The position numbers were made by a program, and so were the translations under genes. This document shows positions 17,622-26,452 of a DNA stretch of 59,918 nucleotides, in pieces; the first letter of the stretch is position 1; every line of letters starts with the position of its first letter. Source of the DNA: Flavobacteriia bacterium (GTDB taxonomy: Bacteria; Bacteroidota; Bacteroidia; Flavobacteriales; Flavobacteriaceae). The DNA lies in NCBI GenBank assembly GCA_011391075.1, contig JAABRF010000007.1:1-59918 (forward strand), in the 5' to 3' direction. Below the pieces are notes generated by a model. The model did not search any database. It saw nothing but the letters and a program-made list of their open reading frames with translations, and was not told the DNA's origin.

Positions 17622-17665
17622 CTAATATATTGGTTAGAAATCAACTTTGTGTGATGTAGATTACA
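17622..17665 (-). promoter_or_regulatory. Crp/Fnr-type box and -7-like element of the dioxygenase gene
   Basis: TGTGA-N6-TTACA at 17650-17665 (9 of 10 to TGTGA-N6-TCACA). The minus-strand TATATTAG at 17629-17622 differs from TAnnTTTG at one position. Box centre to -7 start is 28.5 bp, identical to the SoeBC and SulP promoters. Predicted leader about 60 bases. Confidence 0.6.
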
Positions 17666-17724
17666 TTTCTAAAATATTTTTTAAATTTTCCGCAAACGGT
17701 TTCGTAATGCGTTCGAATAAGTCA

Positions 17725-19476
17725 TTATCCTTTGGCTTGTGAAACAAAATTTTGGAATTTCGGATCTGCTTGTGTTTCATTGAGACATTTTCCATTAAAA
17801 CAATCTACTGCTTCCTGAATACTCATAAAAAAATGGTCACATCCAATCCGATCGGTGAATCCGGATTGAGCCAACTTATCTCTTACAGGACCCTTCACTC
17901 CGGTAAAGCATACTTCAACACCTCTTGAATGGAAATCATTGACTATTTCATCCAAAGTATTTACTGAGGTACTATCTATATTGTTAATACTTTCTCCGTC
18001 GATAATTAATAACTTTAAATTACCGTGTTTATCTGCTTCATATTCATATAATTTATCCTTAAAATGATTGATATTGGCAAAAAATAATTGGGCATCAAAA
18101 CGATAAATGAGTAAATTTTCATTGATTTCCAAATCTTTAAACCGTTCTACATTGCGATAAAAATGAGAGCCGGGAACTTTAGCCAAAACTGCAGTATGTG
18201 GATAAGTAGTTGAAAACAATACCAAGGCCAAAGATAGAAAAACACCTACTCCTATTCCCATTTCCACCCCAAATACTAAAGTGAAAACAAAGGTAACCAT
18301 CAACATCCAAAAATCCATTTTATTACTGTGCCACAAGTGAATAGCTTCTTTGTAATTAATCAAGCCCAAAACGGCTACTATAATTACCGATGCTAAAATA
18401 GCGTGGGGTAAATTGTAAAAATAAGGAGTTAAAAATAATAAAGTCAAAAAAACCAAAGCAGCACTGATGATACTAGCCAAAGGCGTTTTGGCTCCTGCTT
18501 GATCATTGACTGCCGTTCGGGAGAATCCACCGGTTACCGGATACGATTGAAAAAACGATCCAAATATATTGGCAGCACCTAGGGCAATCAACTCTTGATT
18601 GGCTGTAACTTTATTTTCTTTGTGTTTGGATTCTATCGATTTGGCAACGGCAATACTTTCCATAAAACTCACCAAAGCAATGGTAACTGCCATGGGTAAA
18701 AGAGCCTTTAACACAGCCCAATCGGGAGTAAGGAAACTGAAGTTTGGTAAATTATTGGGTATTTCTTGGATGATTTTGATCCCTTGAGGTCCTTTATCCA
18801 AATGAAAAATACTCACTACAGCAATTCCAAAGAGCACTGCCAACAACTGTCCGGGCAAGGTTTTTTTCCATTTTCTGATTCCCAAAATAAGAGCCACACC
18901 AACGAGACCAACCAATACAGCTATCCAATTGATTTCTGAAAACTTTTCGGCTATTTGTATTATTAATTCGTGAATGTGTTCGCTACCTTTGATTTGAATC
19001 CCTAAAATGTGCTTCAATTGACTCATCCCAATAATAATAGCAGCACCCGAAGTGAATCCACTGACCACAGGATGAGAAAGAAAATTAACTAAAAATCCCA
19101 ATCTGAAAATCCCTAGGGTAAATTGAATTAATCCCACTAAAAAGGCCAATCCAATGGCGTATTGTAAATATTGTTCGGGTGTTAAACCGGGAAAAGCACT
19201 CAGAGAAGCAGCGGTAAGTAAGGATACCATGGCTACGGGACCAACTGCCAACTGACGTGAGGTGCCTAAAATAGCATACACAATTAAAGGTAAGATGGAA
19301 GCATACAAGCCGTATACTGGAGGCAAACCGGCAATTGATGCATAAGCCATTCCTTGCGGAATCAACATGATTCCCACGGTTAGTCCTGCATTCAAATCGC
19401 CTTTCAACCACGCTTTTTGGTAGTTGGGAAGCCATTGATAAATGGGGAAAAATCTTTTAAGAGAACTGAAATTCAA
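17725..19476 (-). CDS. SulP-family anion transporter with STAS domain (1)
   Basis: 583 residues, usual SulP length. The membrane domain carries the family signature GLPPVYGLYASILPLIVYAI and PVTGGFSRTAVNDQAGAKTP. The C-terminal STAS domain (about 440-560) has LIIDGESINNIDSTSVNTL. SulP proteins move sulfate, bicarbonate or other anions; here the sulfur genes nearby favour sulfate or sulfite, in either direction. The start is a TTG at 19476, fixed by a stop five codons upstream and by the N-terminal family match (PIYQWLPNYQKAWLKGDL). It has its own Crp/Fnr-type box. Confidence 0.93.
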   Translation of the reverse strand: MNFSSLKRFFPIYQWLPNYQKAWLKGDLNAGLTVGIMLIPQGMAYASIAGLPPVYGLYASILPLIVYAILGTSRQLAVGPVAMVSLLTAASLSAFPGLTPEQYLQYAIGLAFLVGLIQFTLGIFRLGFLVNFLSHPVVSGFTSGAAIIIGMSQLKHILGIQIKGSEHIHELIIQIAEKFSEINWIAVLVGLVGVALILGIRKWKKTLPGQLLAVLFGIAVVSIFHLDKGPQGIKIIQEIPNNLPNFSFLTPDWAVLKALLPMAVTIALVSFMESIAVAKSIESKHKENKVTANQELIALGAANIFGSFFQSYPVTGGFSRTAVNDQAGAKTPLASIISAALVFLTLLFLTPYFYNLPHAILASVIIVAVLGLINYKEAIHLWHSNKMDFWMLMVTFVFTLVFGVEMGIGVGVFLSLALVLFSTTYPHTAVLAKVPGSHFYRNVERFKDLEINENLLIYRFDAQLFFANINHFKDKLYEYEADKHGNLKLLIIDGESINNIDSTSVNTLDEIVNDFHSRGVEVCFTGVKGPVRDKLAQSGFTDRIGCDHFFMSIQEAVDCFNGKCLNETQADPKFQNFVSQAKG

Positions 19477-19509
19477 GTTAGAGTAGATTTAGTTGGTTAA
19501 TTAGAATCG

Positions 19510-19553
19510 CAAAAATAGAGCAAGTCTTTTACTTCTGTGTTACTTTTATCACT
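19510..19553 (-). promoter_or_regulatory. Crp/Fnr-type box and -7 element of SulP (1)
   Basis: TGTTA-N6-TCACT at 19538-19553 (8 of 10), with the perfect -7 element TATTTTTG on the minus strand at 19517-19510. Box centre to -7 start is 28.5 bp, the same as in the two sister promoters. Predicted leader about 28 bases. Confidence 0.55.
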
Positions 19554-19638
19554 CTTTTCAAATTTTTAAAAACAGTATATAGATGTTAGCAAATATAGGT
19601 AAGAAAATGAATTGAAATTTATTTAGGAGACAGTAATC

Positions 19639-21363
19639 TCAATCTTCACATTCATCAAAAGCTTTTACCTCACAAGGTTTGTCCAATCTTCTGTGAACAT
19701 CGGCAATGGCTTCGGTTTTACTCTTGTAGAAATTTTCAATTCCAATCTTATCCATAAATCCTCCTTTTTTCAATACATCCTGGGAAACAATTTTCATCCC
19801 ACTAAAATAAATCCCACCTCGTGTCTTTTGCCATTTTTCAACTTCGGTAGTCAACCATTCTGCAGCACCTAAATCAATAAAATTAATACTGTTGGATACA
19901 ATTAAAATATTTTGCACTTGATTGGGTTCGTATAATTCACTGAAAAAATCAGAAATGGTTTCGATAGAAGCAAAGTATAAAGAACCGTCGATACGAACAA
20001 TTTTGAGATTGGAACATTCCTTTAAATTGGGTTCGCGTATGATGTTGATAAACTTATTTTCAGCATTGATTCCCAAAACCGCGATATTGGGTTTGGATGT
20101 TCGCTCCAGATAAAAGTATAAAGAAGCAATTATACCCGATAAAATAGCAAATTGCAATTCAAAAAATAAAGTACCAAAAAAAGTAATCCCTAAAACAATC
20201 GTTTCTTTATTACTACTTTTAATGACTTGCCTGATGTGATGCACATCAATCAAATTATATCCTACCAATAAAATGATTCCACCCATGGCCGCTTTGGGCA
20301 GATAGGATGCATAAGGTGCCAAGAAAAGCAATACTAGCATGAGAAAGAAAGCGGCAATGATAGCCGACATAGGTGTTTTGGCTCCTGCTTGATGATTCAC
20401 TCCCGAACGGGTAAAAGAACCCGAACCCATATAACTCGAAAAAAAGGAAGCTGTCAAATTGGATAATCCCTGTCCGATAAACTCCTGGTTTCCATTTATT
20501 TTCTGATGTGTCTTTAAGGCAATGGCTCTTCCAATAGCAATTGCTTCAATCAATCCCAAAATAGCAATTACCAATGCCCCGGAACTGAGCTTTTGCACAT
20601 TTACCGTTGTCAAATCAGGAATTTGAAATGGCGGTAAATTTCTAGGAACATTTCCAACAGTTGTTATTCCTACACTTTCTCCACCTACTAACAATGCTAA
20701 TACCGTTCCCAATAACATGGCTATCAACATGTGAAAACGGGAAATTTTTTGGATAAAATATTTAATGATAATGGCTATAAACAAAGTAACCATGGCTACA
20801 CTAAACACCAACCAATTAGTTTCTGTAATGTTTTTAAAAATAAAGATTACTGTATCCAACACGGAACTTCCTTGTGGTACATTGAGTGCAAAAACATGTT
20901 TGAGTTGCTTGAAAGCTATGAGAATTCCAGCACCAGCAGTAAAACCGATTACAACGGAATGGGAAACAAAATTGACAAATTTTCCCATTTGCAACAAACC
21001 CATAATCAATTGAAACAAACCTCCTAAAAAAGTCAAGACCATAGCCAAGGAAACAAAGGCTTGCAATTGGGTTTCAGGATCTACATAATTGGAAAGCGTT
21101 GCATAAACTACAATGGATATAGCAGTGGTTGGTCCCGAAATCAAATGGTATGACGAACCGAAAAGTGCTGCTACAACCGGAGTTATCATGGCCGTATAAA
21201 ACCCATAAATGGGAGGCAATCCGGCAATCATGGCAAAGGCAACCGCTTGCGGAATCACGATAATTGTTCCGGTAATTCCGGCAATCAAATCATCTTTCCA
21301 ATACTTCTTGGCTAAGGGTAACCAAATGAGAAAGGGGAAAATTTTGGAGCGTTCTATCTGCAA
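19639..21363 (-). CDS. SulP-family anion transporter with STAS domain (2)
   Basis: 574 residues with the same architecture as the neighbouring SulP: GLPPIYGFYTAMITPVVAAL, SGSFTRSGVNHQAGAKTPMS, and a C-terminal STAS domain (IDGSLYFASI, SINFIDLGAAEW). The two differ throughout and look like diverged paralogues. The start is TTG at 21363; a TAG lies two codons upstream, so no longer form exists. It follows SoeA after a 250-bp spacer with palindromes and heptamer repeats. A role in sulfate export or exchange is inferred from context. Confidence 0.92.
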   Translation of the reverse strand: MQIERSKIFPFLIWLPLAKKYWKDDLIAGITGTIIVIPQAVAFAMIAGLPPIYGFYTAMITPVVAALFGSSYHLISGPTTAISIVVYATLSNYVDPETQLQAFVSLAMVLTFLGGLFQLIMGLLQMGKFVNFVSHSVVIGFTAGAGILIAFKQLKHVFALNVPQGSSVLDTVIFIFKNITETNWLVFSVAMVTLFIAIIIKYFIQKISRFHMLIAMLLGTVLALLVGGESVGITTVGNVPRNLPPFQIPDLTTVNVQKLSSGALVIAILGLIEAIAIGRAIALKTHQKINGNQEFIGQGLSNLTASFFSSYMGSGSFTRSGVNHQAGAKTPMSAIIAAFFLMLVLLFLAPYASYLPKAAMGGIILLVGYNLIDVHHIRQVIKSSNKETIVLGITFFGTLFFELQFAILSGIIASLYFYLERTSKPNIAVLGINAENKFINIIREPNLKECSNLKIVRIDGSLYFASIETISDFFSELYEPNQVQNILIVSNSINFIDLGAAEWLTTEVEKWQKTRGGIYFSGMKIVSQDVLKKGGFMDKIGIENFYKSKTEAIADVHRRLDKPCEVKAFDECED

Positions 21364-21407
21364 AACAAGCTATAAATTAATTATTGATGAATTTTTTAAT
21401 TTGATAA

Positions 21408-21427
21408 AGACAAGGCATGCCTTGTCT
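21408..21427. repeat. palindromic repeat, copy 1
   Basis: A perfect 20-bp palindrome (AGACAAGGCA/TGCCTTGTCT), preceded by GATAA. The same sequence recurs 110 bp away at 21518-21537. Such dispersed palindromes are common between Bacteroidota genes; no function is visible. Confidence 0.8.
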
Positions 21428-21462
21428 CTACAACCTTTCGTTTTTCTAATTACAAAAATATC

Positions 21463-21475
21463 ACCCCTTCGGGGT
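21463..21475. terminator. short hairpin after SoeA
   Basis: Stem ACCCC/GGGGT with loop TTC. On the minus strand a T5 follows six bases after the stem, so it may weakly terminate the SoeBC-SoeA unit. On the plus strand it is followed by TTTTCT, but no plus-strand gene precedes it. Confidence 0.35.
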
Positions 21476-21517
21476 TTTCTATAGAATTTAATAGATTCAC
21501 TATATTATTCTAGATAA

Positions 21518-21537
21518 AGACAAGGCATGCCTTGTCT
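21518..21537. repeat. palindromic repeat, copy 2
   Basis: Identical to 21408-21427, including the flanking GATAA. The two copies frame the short hairpin between SoeA and SulP (2). Confidence 0.8.
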
Positions 21538-21540
21538 CTG

Positions 21541-21601
21541 TCATCCATCACCCATCATCCCGCATCCATCATCCATCACCCATCATCCATCCCGCATCCA
21601 T
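21541..21601. repeat. heptamer tandem repeats (CATCCAT family)
   Basis: About eight to nine 7-bp units (CATCCAT, CACCCAT, CATCCCG) directly after the SoeA stop codon. The unit length equals that of simple repeats at 47231, 49283 and 49700 in this window. Confidence 0.8.
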
Positions 21602-21615
21602 CGACTTCTCTCTTC

Positions 21616-24486
21616 TCAAATATAATACGTTTCATCATCAGGACGATAAGCTCTCTTAAACCACAAAGGTCTTCTCAAGTTATCGGGTCCCGGAGCCGGA
21701 CGTGTCATTTTCATCCATTCTTTATAAATCTCATGGGATTTGGCAGTATCCACAAAAATATCTCCGTATTGATCTGAGGCTCCTGGTTTTTCAATGCGAA
21801 CACGTTGATGCCATGCATGCATGCCACTGATTGGATCAGGATGTACGGCATGGGTCAGGTTTTGGTGAACACCACCATCATTCCAGAAAATGCGTTTGGA
21901 ATCCTTATCACTCGATTCAAAAGGCTGGATCCCACTTACCGTATTCATCTTCCAGCCGCCTTTGCCATCTTCGATAATTTTAACGGTATTGGTGGACCAT
22001 CTGTTGCCTTGATCTTGATCTCTGCGCCATCTACCCAAATGATGTGAACAAGCAACTACACCTGGCTTCATGGCTTGAGTTACCCAAACTTTATCTACAA
22101 AATAACCGATATCTGTATTCAACTTAACCAAATCACCGGTCTTCAATCCCCATTTAGCAGCATCGTCAGGATGCATCCAGATGGGATTGCGATGCGAAAT
22201 TTCATACAACCACTTGGCATTACCCGAACGGGAATGGATCAAAGTAGGCAATCTAAAAGTGGGAACTAAGACATATTCTCCTTTGGATTTATCCAATTCA
22301 TCGGGATGAATGTGACTCTTGATGTAATTTGGAATTGCATATTCAGGCCACTTCCAATCGACCATCGTTTGAGAATAAAATTCGTTTTTGCGAGAAGGTG
22401 TTGGAAATCCGACTACTGATTTGCCATCGACCAACACGCCAATGGGTTTACCTCCTTTGGAAATCACACCAGTTTTGGTATCTGTGACACTGCCTTCCAA
22501 TTCTTCTGAAGTCAACGCTTGTTCGTTCTTCTTATAAACGCTCTTTTCAATTTCAAAAGCCCCATATTTACGCATGTATTCCAATTCTGTCAAACCTTCT
22601 TTTTGGGCAACCTCTGGAAGTCCTTTGACGCGTTCAAATATGTATTGGTAGTAATCGTCAACTGTGATTTTTTCACCTTTGCGATAAGGAGATTCAAAGT
22701 ACTTACGGATACCCATGCTACCATCGGGGTCAATACGCCAACTCAATTCCATCCAAAACTCGTCTTCTTCCCATACTTCTCCGGGATTGACTTCGTATGT
22801 ATTGTTAAAAGTTTTATGATTGCGTCTAGCTGATTCCAACAATACCGGTTGGCGGAAAGCTACCCATACGCCGCTGTGGGTTTCATAAGTATTTAAATCA
22901 TGGCGTTCGGAAGCCAAACCCATAGGAAGGACGTAATCGGCATAGAAAGCCGTTTCGTTCCAAGTAGGAGTTAAGGCGGCATGTAAGCCAAATTTTGATT
23001 CGTCACGCAACATTTCCATCCAAGTAAACCCATCGGGATAAGTCCATACAGGATTGAATACTCTGGAAAAATAGACGTCCATTTTACCACGACCTTCTTT
23101 TAAAAAGTGGGGTAATAAAAAACTCATTTCAAAGAAAGCCAATGGATACTCTTTGGGGAAATGGAGTTCGTTCCATTTTTTTTGAGGTTTCGGTACATGT
23201 GGTTGTTTCGGATGAAACTGGTTCCATGTATTGGGTGAAGTTCCACCTGGCGTACCTACAGCTCCAACTACTACTGTTAAAAAGTGTAAAGCACGCGCTA
23301 CCGTCCAACCTCCCAAATTGGAAGCACCGGCACTACGCCAATTGTGTGAAGCAAATCGTTCTCCGGCTTCTCCGATTTTAACCGCAATTTCTCTAATCAT
23401 ATCGGCTTTTACCCCTGATTCTTTCTCTGCATATTCGGGTGTAAATTCACTGTATTCTTCTATAAGTGATGCTATGAAATTTTCAAATGTAGCCGCTTTT
23501 TGCGATTGCATTTTTTCCATATATTCTTGCCAATTGACCCAATTTTCGAGGTAATTTCGATTGTACAAACCACTTTCCAAAATGATTTTTACCATGGCCA
23601 ATAATACAGCCACTTCACTTCCCGGATAAGAAGGCATCCAATAATCAGACATAGAAGCCGTATTCGAAAGACGTGGATCCATGGTAGCCAATTTGGCTCC
23701 ATTCATCTTGCCTTCAATGATGCGTTGCGCATGGGGATTGAAATAATGTCCCGATTCCAAATGTGCCGAAATCAATAAAATGAATTTGGCATTGGCGTGA
23801 TCGGGAGAAGGACGGTCATAGCCATACCAAATGTTGTAACCAAATCGGGCACCTGACGAACATACATTGGTATGTGAGTTGTGTCCGTCTATACCCCAAC
23901 CTTGCAGAATCCAATCCATAAATTTTTCGTGTCCAGGTCTTCCTACGTGGTAGGCCACCTCATTGTGACGATCTTCTTGTATGGCTTTGCGGATACGCGT
24001 AGCAAAAGTATCAAGCACTTCGTCCCAAGATACCCGTTCCCATTTTCCGGCACCTCGTTCTCCAACTCGTTTCATAGGATACAAAATACGATCGGGATCG
24101 GTGATTTGGTTGATGGTAGCCGGTCCTTTGGCACAGTTTCTTCCGCGACTTCCCGGATGATAGGGATTGCCTTCAAAACGTTTGACTTGTTGGGTTTCCT
24201 TATCAATGAAAGCCGTCAAACCGCAGGCACTTTCGCAATTGAAGCAAGTAGTGGGCACAATTTGATAGGTTTTTTTGACTTTTCTAGGCCATGCTTGAGA
24301 ATCGTATTCAGTCCAATTGTCCCATTTATCGGGCGTTGGAAAATTCTGATACATATTAGCAATTTCCTCATCCGAAAACTGACGCATATCGGCTTCGGTT
24401 TCTTGGTATTTTTCCTTGTGTAAATTAGGAATAAGTCCGAGTTTTTCGGCTAAATTTTCTATAAAAGAAGGTTTTTTATATCCCAT
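21616..24486 (-). CDS. cytoplasmic molybdopterin oxidoreductase, SoeA-like sulfite dehydrogenase
   Basis: 956 residues of the complex iron-sulfur molybdoenzyme family. An N-terminal [4Fe-4S] motif is complete (Cys81, Cys84, Cys88, Cys118: CFNCESACG...RNCAKGP). HTNVCSSGARFG provides a probable Mo-ligand Cys209. There is no twin-arginine signal, so it should stay in the cytoplasm, which separates it from periplasmic PsrA/PhsA polysulfide or thiosulfate reductases and fits SoeA, which oxidises sulfite to sulfate. It sits 33 bp downstream of the fused FeS/NrfD gene and beside persulfide dioxygenase and SulP genes. The substrate is inferred from context; another sulfur oxyanion remains possible. 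Confidence 0.85.
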   Translation of the reverse strand: MGYKKPSFIENLAEKLGLIPNLHKEKYQETEADMRQFSDEEIANMYQNFPTPDKWDNWTEYDSQAWPRKVKKTYQIVPTTCFNCESACGLTAFIDKETQQVKRFEGNPYHPGSRGRNCAKGPATINQITDPDRILYPMKRVGERGAGKWERVSWDEVLDTFATRIRKAIQEDRHNEVAYHVGRPGHEKFMDWILQGWGIDGHNSHTNVCSSGARFGYNIWYGYDRPSPDHANAKFILLISAHLESGHYFNPHAQRIIEGKMNGAKLATMDPRLSNTASMSDYWMPSYPGSEVAVLLAMVKIILESGLYNRNYLENWVNWQEYMEKMQSQKAATFENFIASLIEEYSEFTPEYAEKESGVKADMIREIAVKIGEAGERFASHNWRSAGASNLGGWTVARALHFLTVVVGAVGTPGGTSPNTWNQFHPKQPHVPKPQKKWNELHFPKEYPLAFFEMSFLLPHFLKEGRGKMDVYFSRVFNPVWTYPDGFTWMEMLRDESKFGLHAALTPTWNETAFYADYVLPMGLASERHDLNTYETHSGVWVAFRQPVLLESARRNHKTFNNTYEVNPGEVWEEDEFWMELSWRIDPDGSMGIRKYFESPYRKGEKITVDDYYQYIFERVKGLPEVAQKEGLTELEYMRKYGAFEIEKSVYKKNEQALTSEELEGSVTDTKTGVISKGGKPIGVLVDGKSVVGFPTPSRKNEFYSQTMVDWKWPEYAIPNYIKSHIHPDELDKSKGEYVLVPTFRLPTLIHSRSGNAKWLYEISHRNPIWMHPDDAAKWGLKTGDLVKLNTDIGYFVDKVWVTQAMKPGVVACSHHLGRWRRDQDQGNRWSTNTVKIIEDGKGGWKMNTVSGIQPFESSDKDSKRIFWNDGGVHQNLTHAVHPDPISGMHAWHQRVRIEKPGASDQYGDIFVDTAKSHEIYKEWMKMTRPAPGPDNLRRPLWFKRAYRPDDETYYI

Positions 24487-24519
24487 TTGAATATGTTTTA
24501 GTCATTTGAAAAAAAAGCT

Positions 24520-26136
24520 TTACGCTAAAGGTACTCTTTGAGGTGCTTCTACCCAAATTTTCTCTGTAAAATAAATACCGGCCAATACCAATACAGAAAT
24601 CACATAAAAACTGGTAGCATCGGGACAAAACAAAGCCGTTGCCAAAGGAAAAATATTTCCGATGAGAACTGTTCCAATCCAAAATAGGTTTTTATACCGA
24701 CCTTTGGTGATCATTTTAACTACCATTTTGGCTGAAGTAGTAGGATGTGTTACGGTTAATTCGGTAATCAAGACAAATAAATTTACTACCAATGCCCCGA
24801 TTAGAAGTGGTTTGAGGATTGACATCCAATCTTCTTCTCCAATTATTAAAGACATGATGGATAATGCTGCGACACCTGCCATGACACTATGAACAAGCAT
24901 GTGTAACACCAAAGATGGGCTTTGCCAAAAATCTCTGCCTTTTGCTTGCGCAAATAAGAAAGCAGTATAAATAGCCAAAAGAATAGCAAAAGGGAAAGTA
25001 ATGTATTGAATGGCTTTATCGGGTAGGTTGAATCCCAGCCAATTGTTGGCCAACCATACACTGATAACTCCTCCAAATATAGTCATGGCATAACCACCGC
25101 GAACCAACCATGAATTCCATTGTGGACGCAATAATACGTTTAAGAATCTATCAGGACGATCGAGATCCATGACCAAGAATAAACCGGTTAAGCTGATGAA
25201 AACTAAAGAAACAATTGAAGTTCCGATTTTGGCTGCAGGCGAAAGTTCAAAACCTAGGGTCATGGCTAGAAAAGCTACTAAAAACACTCCAGCGGCAATG
25301 GCTTTTGTAGTTAAATAAGCTGAAACTTCCCATCCCCATAAAATACCTTTATCAGGAGTATCATACACTCTTCGGGCTTTGCCATTGAGAACATCTATGT
25401 AATTGGGATTTTCAGTATCTTTCCTCTGATAAGCTGCTTGCAATTCGTCGTCGATGACCATTTGAAGTAAATTGACCTCATCATTGGAATTGACTAATTT
25501 TTCGGCGTATTTAGCATAATGACCTACGCCACGTGCTTGCGCATTCCATAGTCCCGGACCTGATTTGTCAGTTGCTTCCGGATTGAGGGATTGGAAATCA
25601 CCATCTATATAATACACGTTGGGTTTGGTGCCTTTTTCAGGTTTGCGCACCATGACTTGTTCACGGGATAATAATTGGGCAATTTCGGTTTCAAAATTTT
25701 CCATATCTCCGGCAATGATGGCATGTTCGGGGCATACTTCGACGCAAGAGGGAGCTCTACCCACATCTACGCGGTGTGCACAGTAATTGCATTTGGCAGC
25801 CGTATTATTATCAGGATTGATGTATAAGGAGTCATAAGGGCAAGCTTGCATACAAGATTTGCAACCAATGCAACGATTGTTGTCAAAATCTACAATACCA
25901 TCAGGACGCGTATGCAAGGCTTCTACCGGGCATATTTCCACGCAAGGGGCATCGGTACAATGGTTACAACGCATGACAGAAAAGATTCGACGGGTATCGG
26001 GGAAAACCCCTTTTTCTACCTGTTTGACATAGGTTCTGTTGACCCCTACAGGCACTTCATGTTCCGATTTACAAGCGGTAGTACAAGCGTGGCAGCCTAT
26101 ACATTTCCGATTGTCTATGATAAAACCATACTTCAT
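24520..26136 (-). CDS. fused 4Fe-4S ferredoxin-NrfD membrane subunit (SoeB-SoeC-like)
   Basis: 538 residues join two proteins that are usually separate. Residues 1-160 are a four-cluster ferredoxin (CIGCHACTTAC from Cys12; CNHCTDAPCVEICP; CIGCKSCMQACP; CNYCAHRVDVGRAPSC). A polar linker of about 100 residues follows. Residues about 265-538 are an NrfD-type membrane domain with about eight helices and the family segment MDLDRPDRFLNVLLRPQW. It would take electrons from SoeA on the inner face and pass them to quinone. It is the first gene of the unit and carries the strongest Crp/Fnr-type box of the window. Confidence 0.88.
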   Translation of the reverse strand: MKYGFIIDNRKCIGCHACTTACKSEHEVPVGVNRTYVKQVEKGVFPDTRRIFSVMRCNHCTDAPCVEICPVEALHTRPDGIVDFDNNRCIGCKSCMQACPYDSLYINPDNNTAAKCNYCAHRVDVGRAPSCVEVCPEHAIIAGDMENFETEIAQLLSREQVMVRKPEKGTKPNVYYIDGDFQSLNPEATDKSGPGLWNAQARGVGHYAKYAEKLVNSNDEVNLLQMVIDDELQAAYQRKDTENPNYIDVLNGKARRVYDTPDKGILWGWEVSAYLTTKAIAAGVFLVAFLAMTLGFELSPAAKIGTSIVSLVFISLTGLFLVMDLDRPDRFLNVLLRPQWNSWLVRGGYAMTIFGGVISVWLANNWLGFNLPDKAIQYITFPFAILLAIYTAFLFAQAKGRDFWQSPSLVLHMLVHSVMAGVAALSIMSLIIGEEDWMSILKPLLIGALVVNLFVLITELTVTHPTTSAKMVVKMITKGRYKNLFWIGTVLIGNIFPLATALFCPDATSFYVISVLVLAGIYFTEKIWVEAPQRVPLA

Positions 26137-26193
26137 TTGGAATTGATTAATGGGTTAGTTGAACGTGAGCATGAAAAGATTCATTGCTTACAA

Positions 26194-26237
26194 CAAAAGT
26201 AGAGTTACCTAAATGTAGTATTGTGATAGATGTCACA
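26194..26237 (-). promoter_or_regulatory. perfect Crp/Fnr-type box and -7 element of SoeBC-SoeA
   Basis: TGTGA-N6-TCACA at 26222-26237 is a perfect inverted repeat. The minus-strand TACTTTTG at 26201-26194 fully matches TAnnTTTG. Box centre to -7 start is 28.5 bp, placing the box near -41.5 of a start site around 26188 (class II activator geometry). The leader would be about 52 bases. Confidence 0.7.
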
Positions 26238-26280
26238 TTATATGTTTTTTAGAATAGTTCTAAATAAATTTTTGGACATC

Positions 26281-26310
26281 AAAAAAAACCCACCTAAAGA
26301 AGATGGGTTT
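26281..26310 (-). terminator. rho-independent terminator after the GH3 gene
   Basis: Stem AAACCCA (26286-26292) with TGGGTTT (26304-26310), an inner CT/AG pair, and an eight-base T run on the minus strand. It closes the polysaccharide locus about 140 bp after the GH3 stop. Confidence 0.8.
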
Positions 26311-26452
26311 GATTTCAAAATATTGTGTAAACAATTTCGATAAAGAAATAATTAATGTTAAAAATGAAATGTAAATGAAAAATAAAGCTTGAGTTTAAAA
26401 AAACTAATTACAAGCACTTTCAATTCATGATTGGAAACTTTGAAAAGTGGTT

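Noticed and set aside
23881-24423. 180-codon plus-strand frame inside SoeA
   Set aside because: Antisense to a strongly conserved coding frame, with no family resemblance; a shadow frame.
21616-26136. Polysulfide, thiosulfate or nitrate reductase
   Set aside because: The catalytic subunit lacks a Tat signal and the neighbours are oxidative sulfur genes; sulfite dehydrogenase fits better, though the substrate is not proven.
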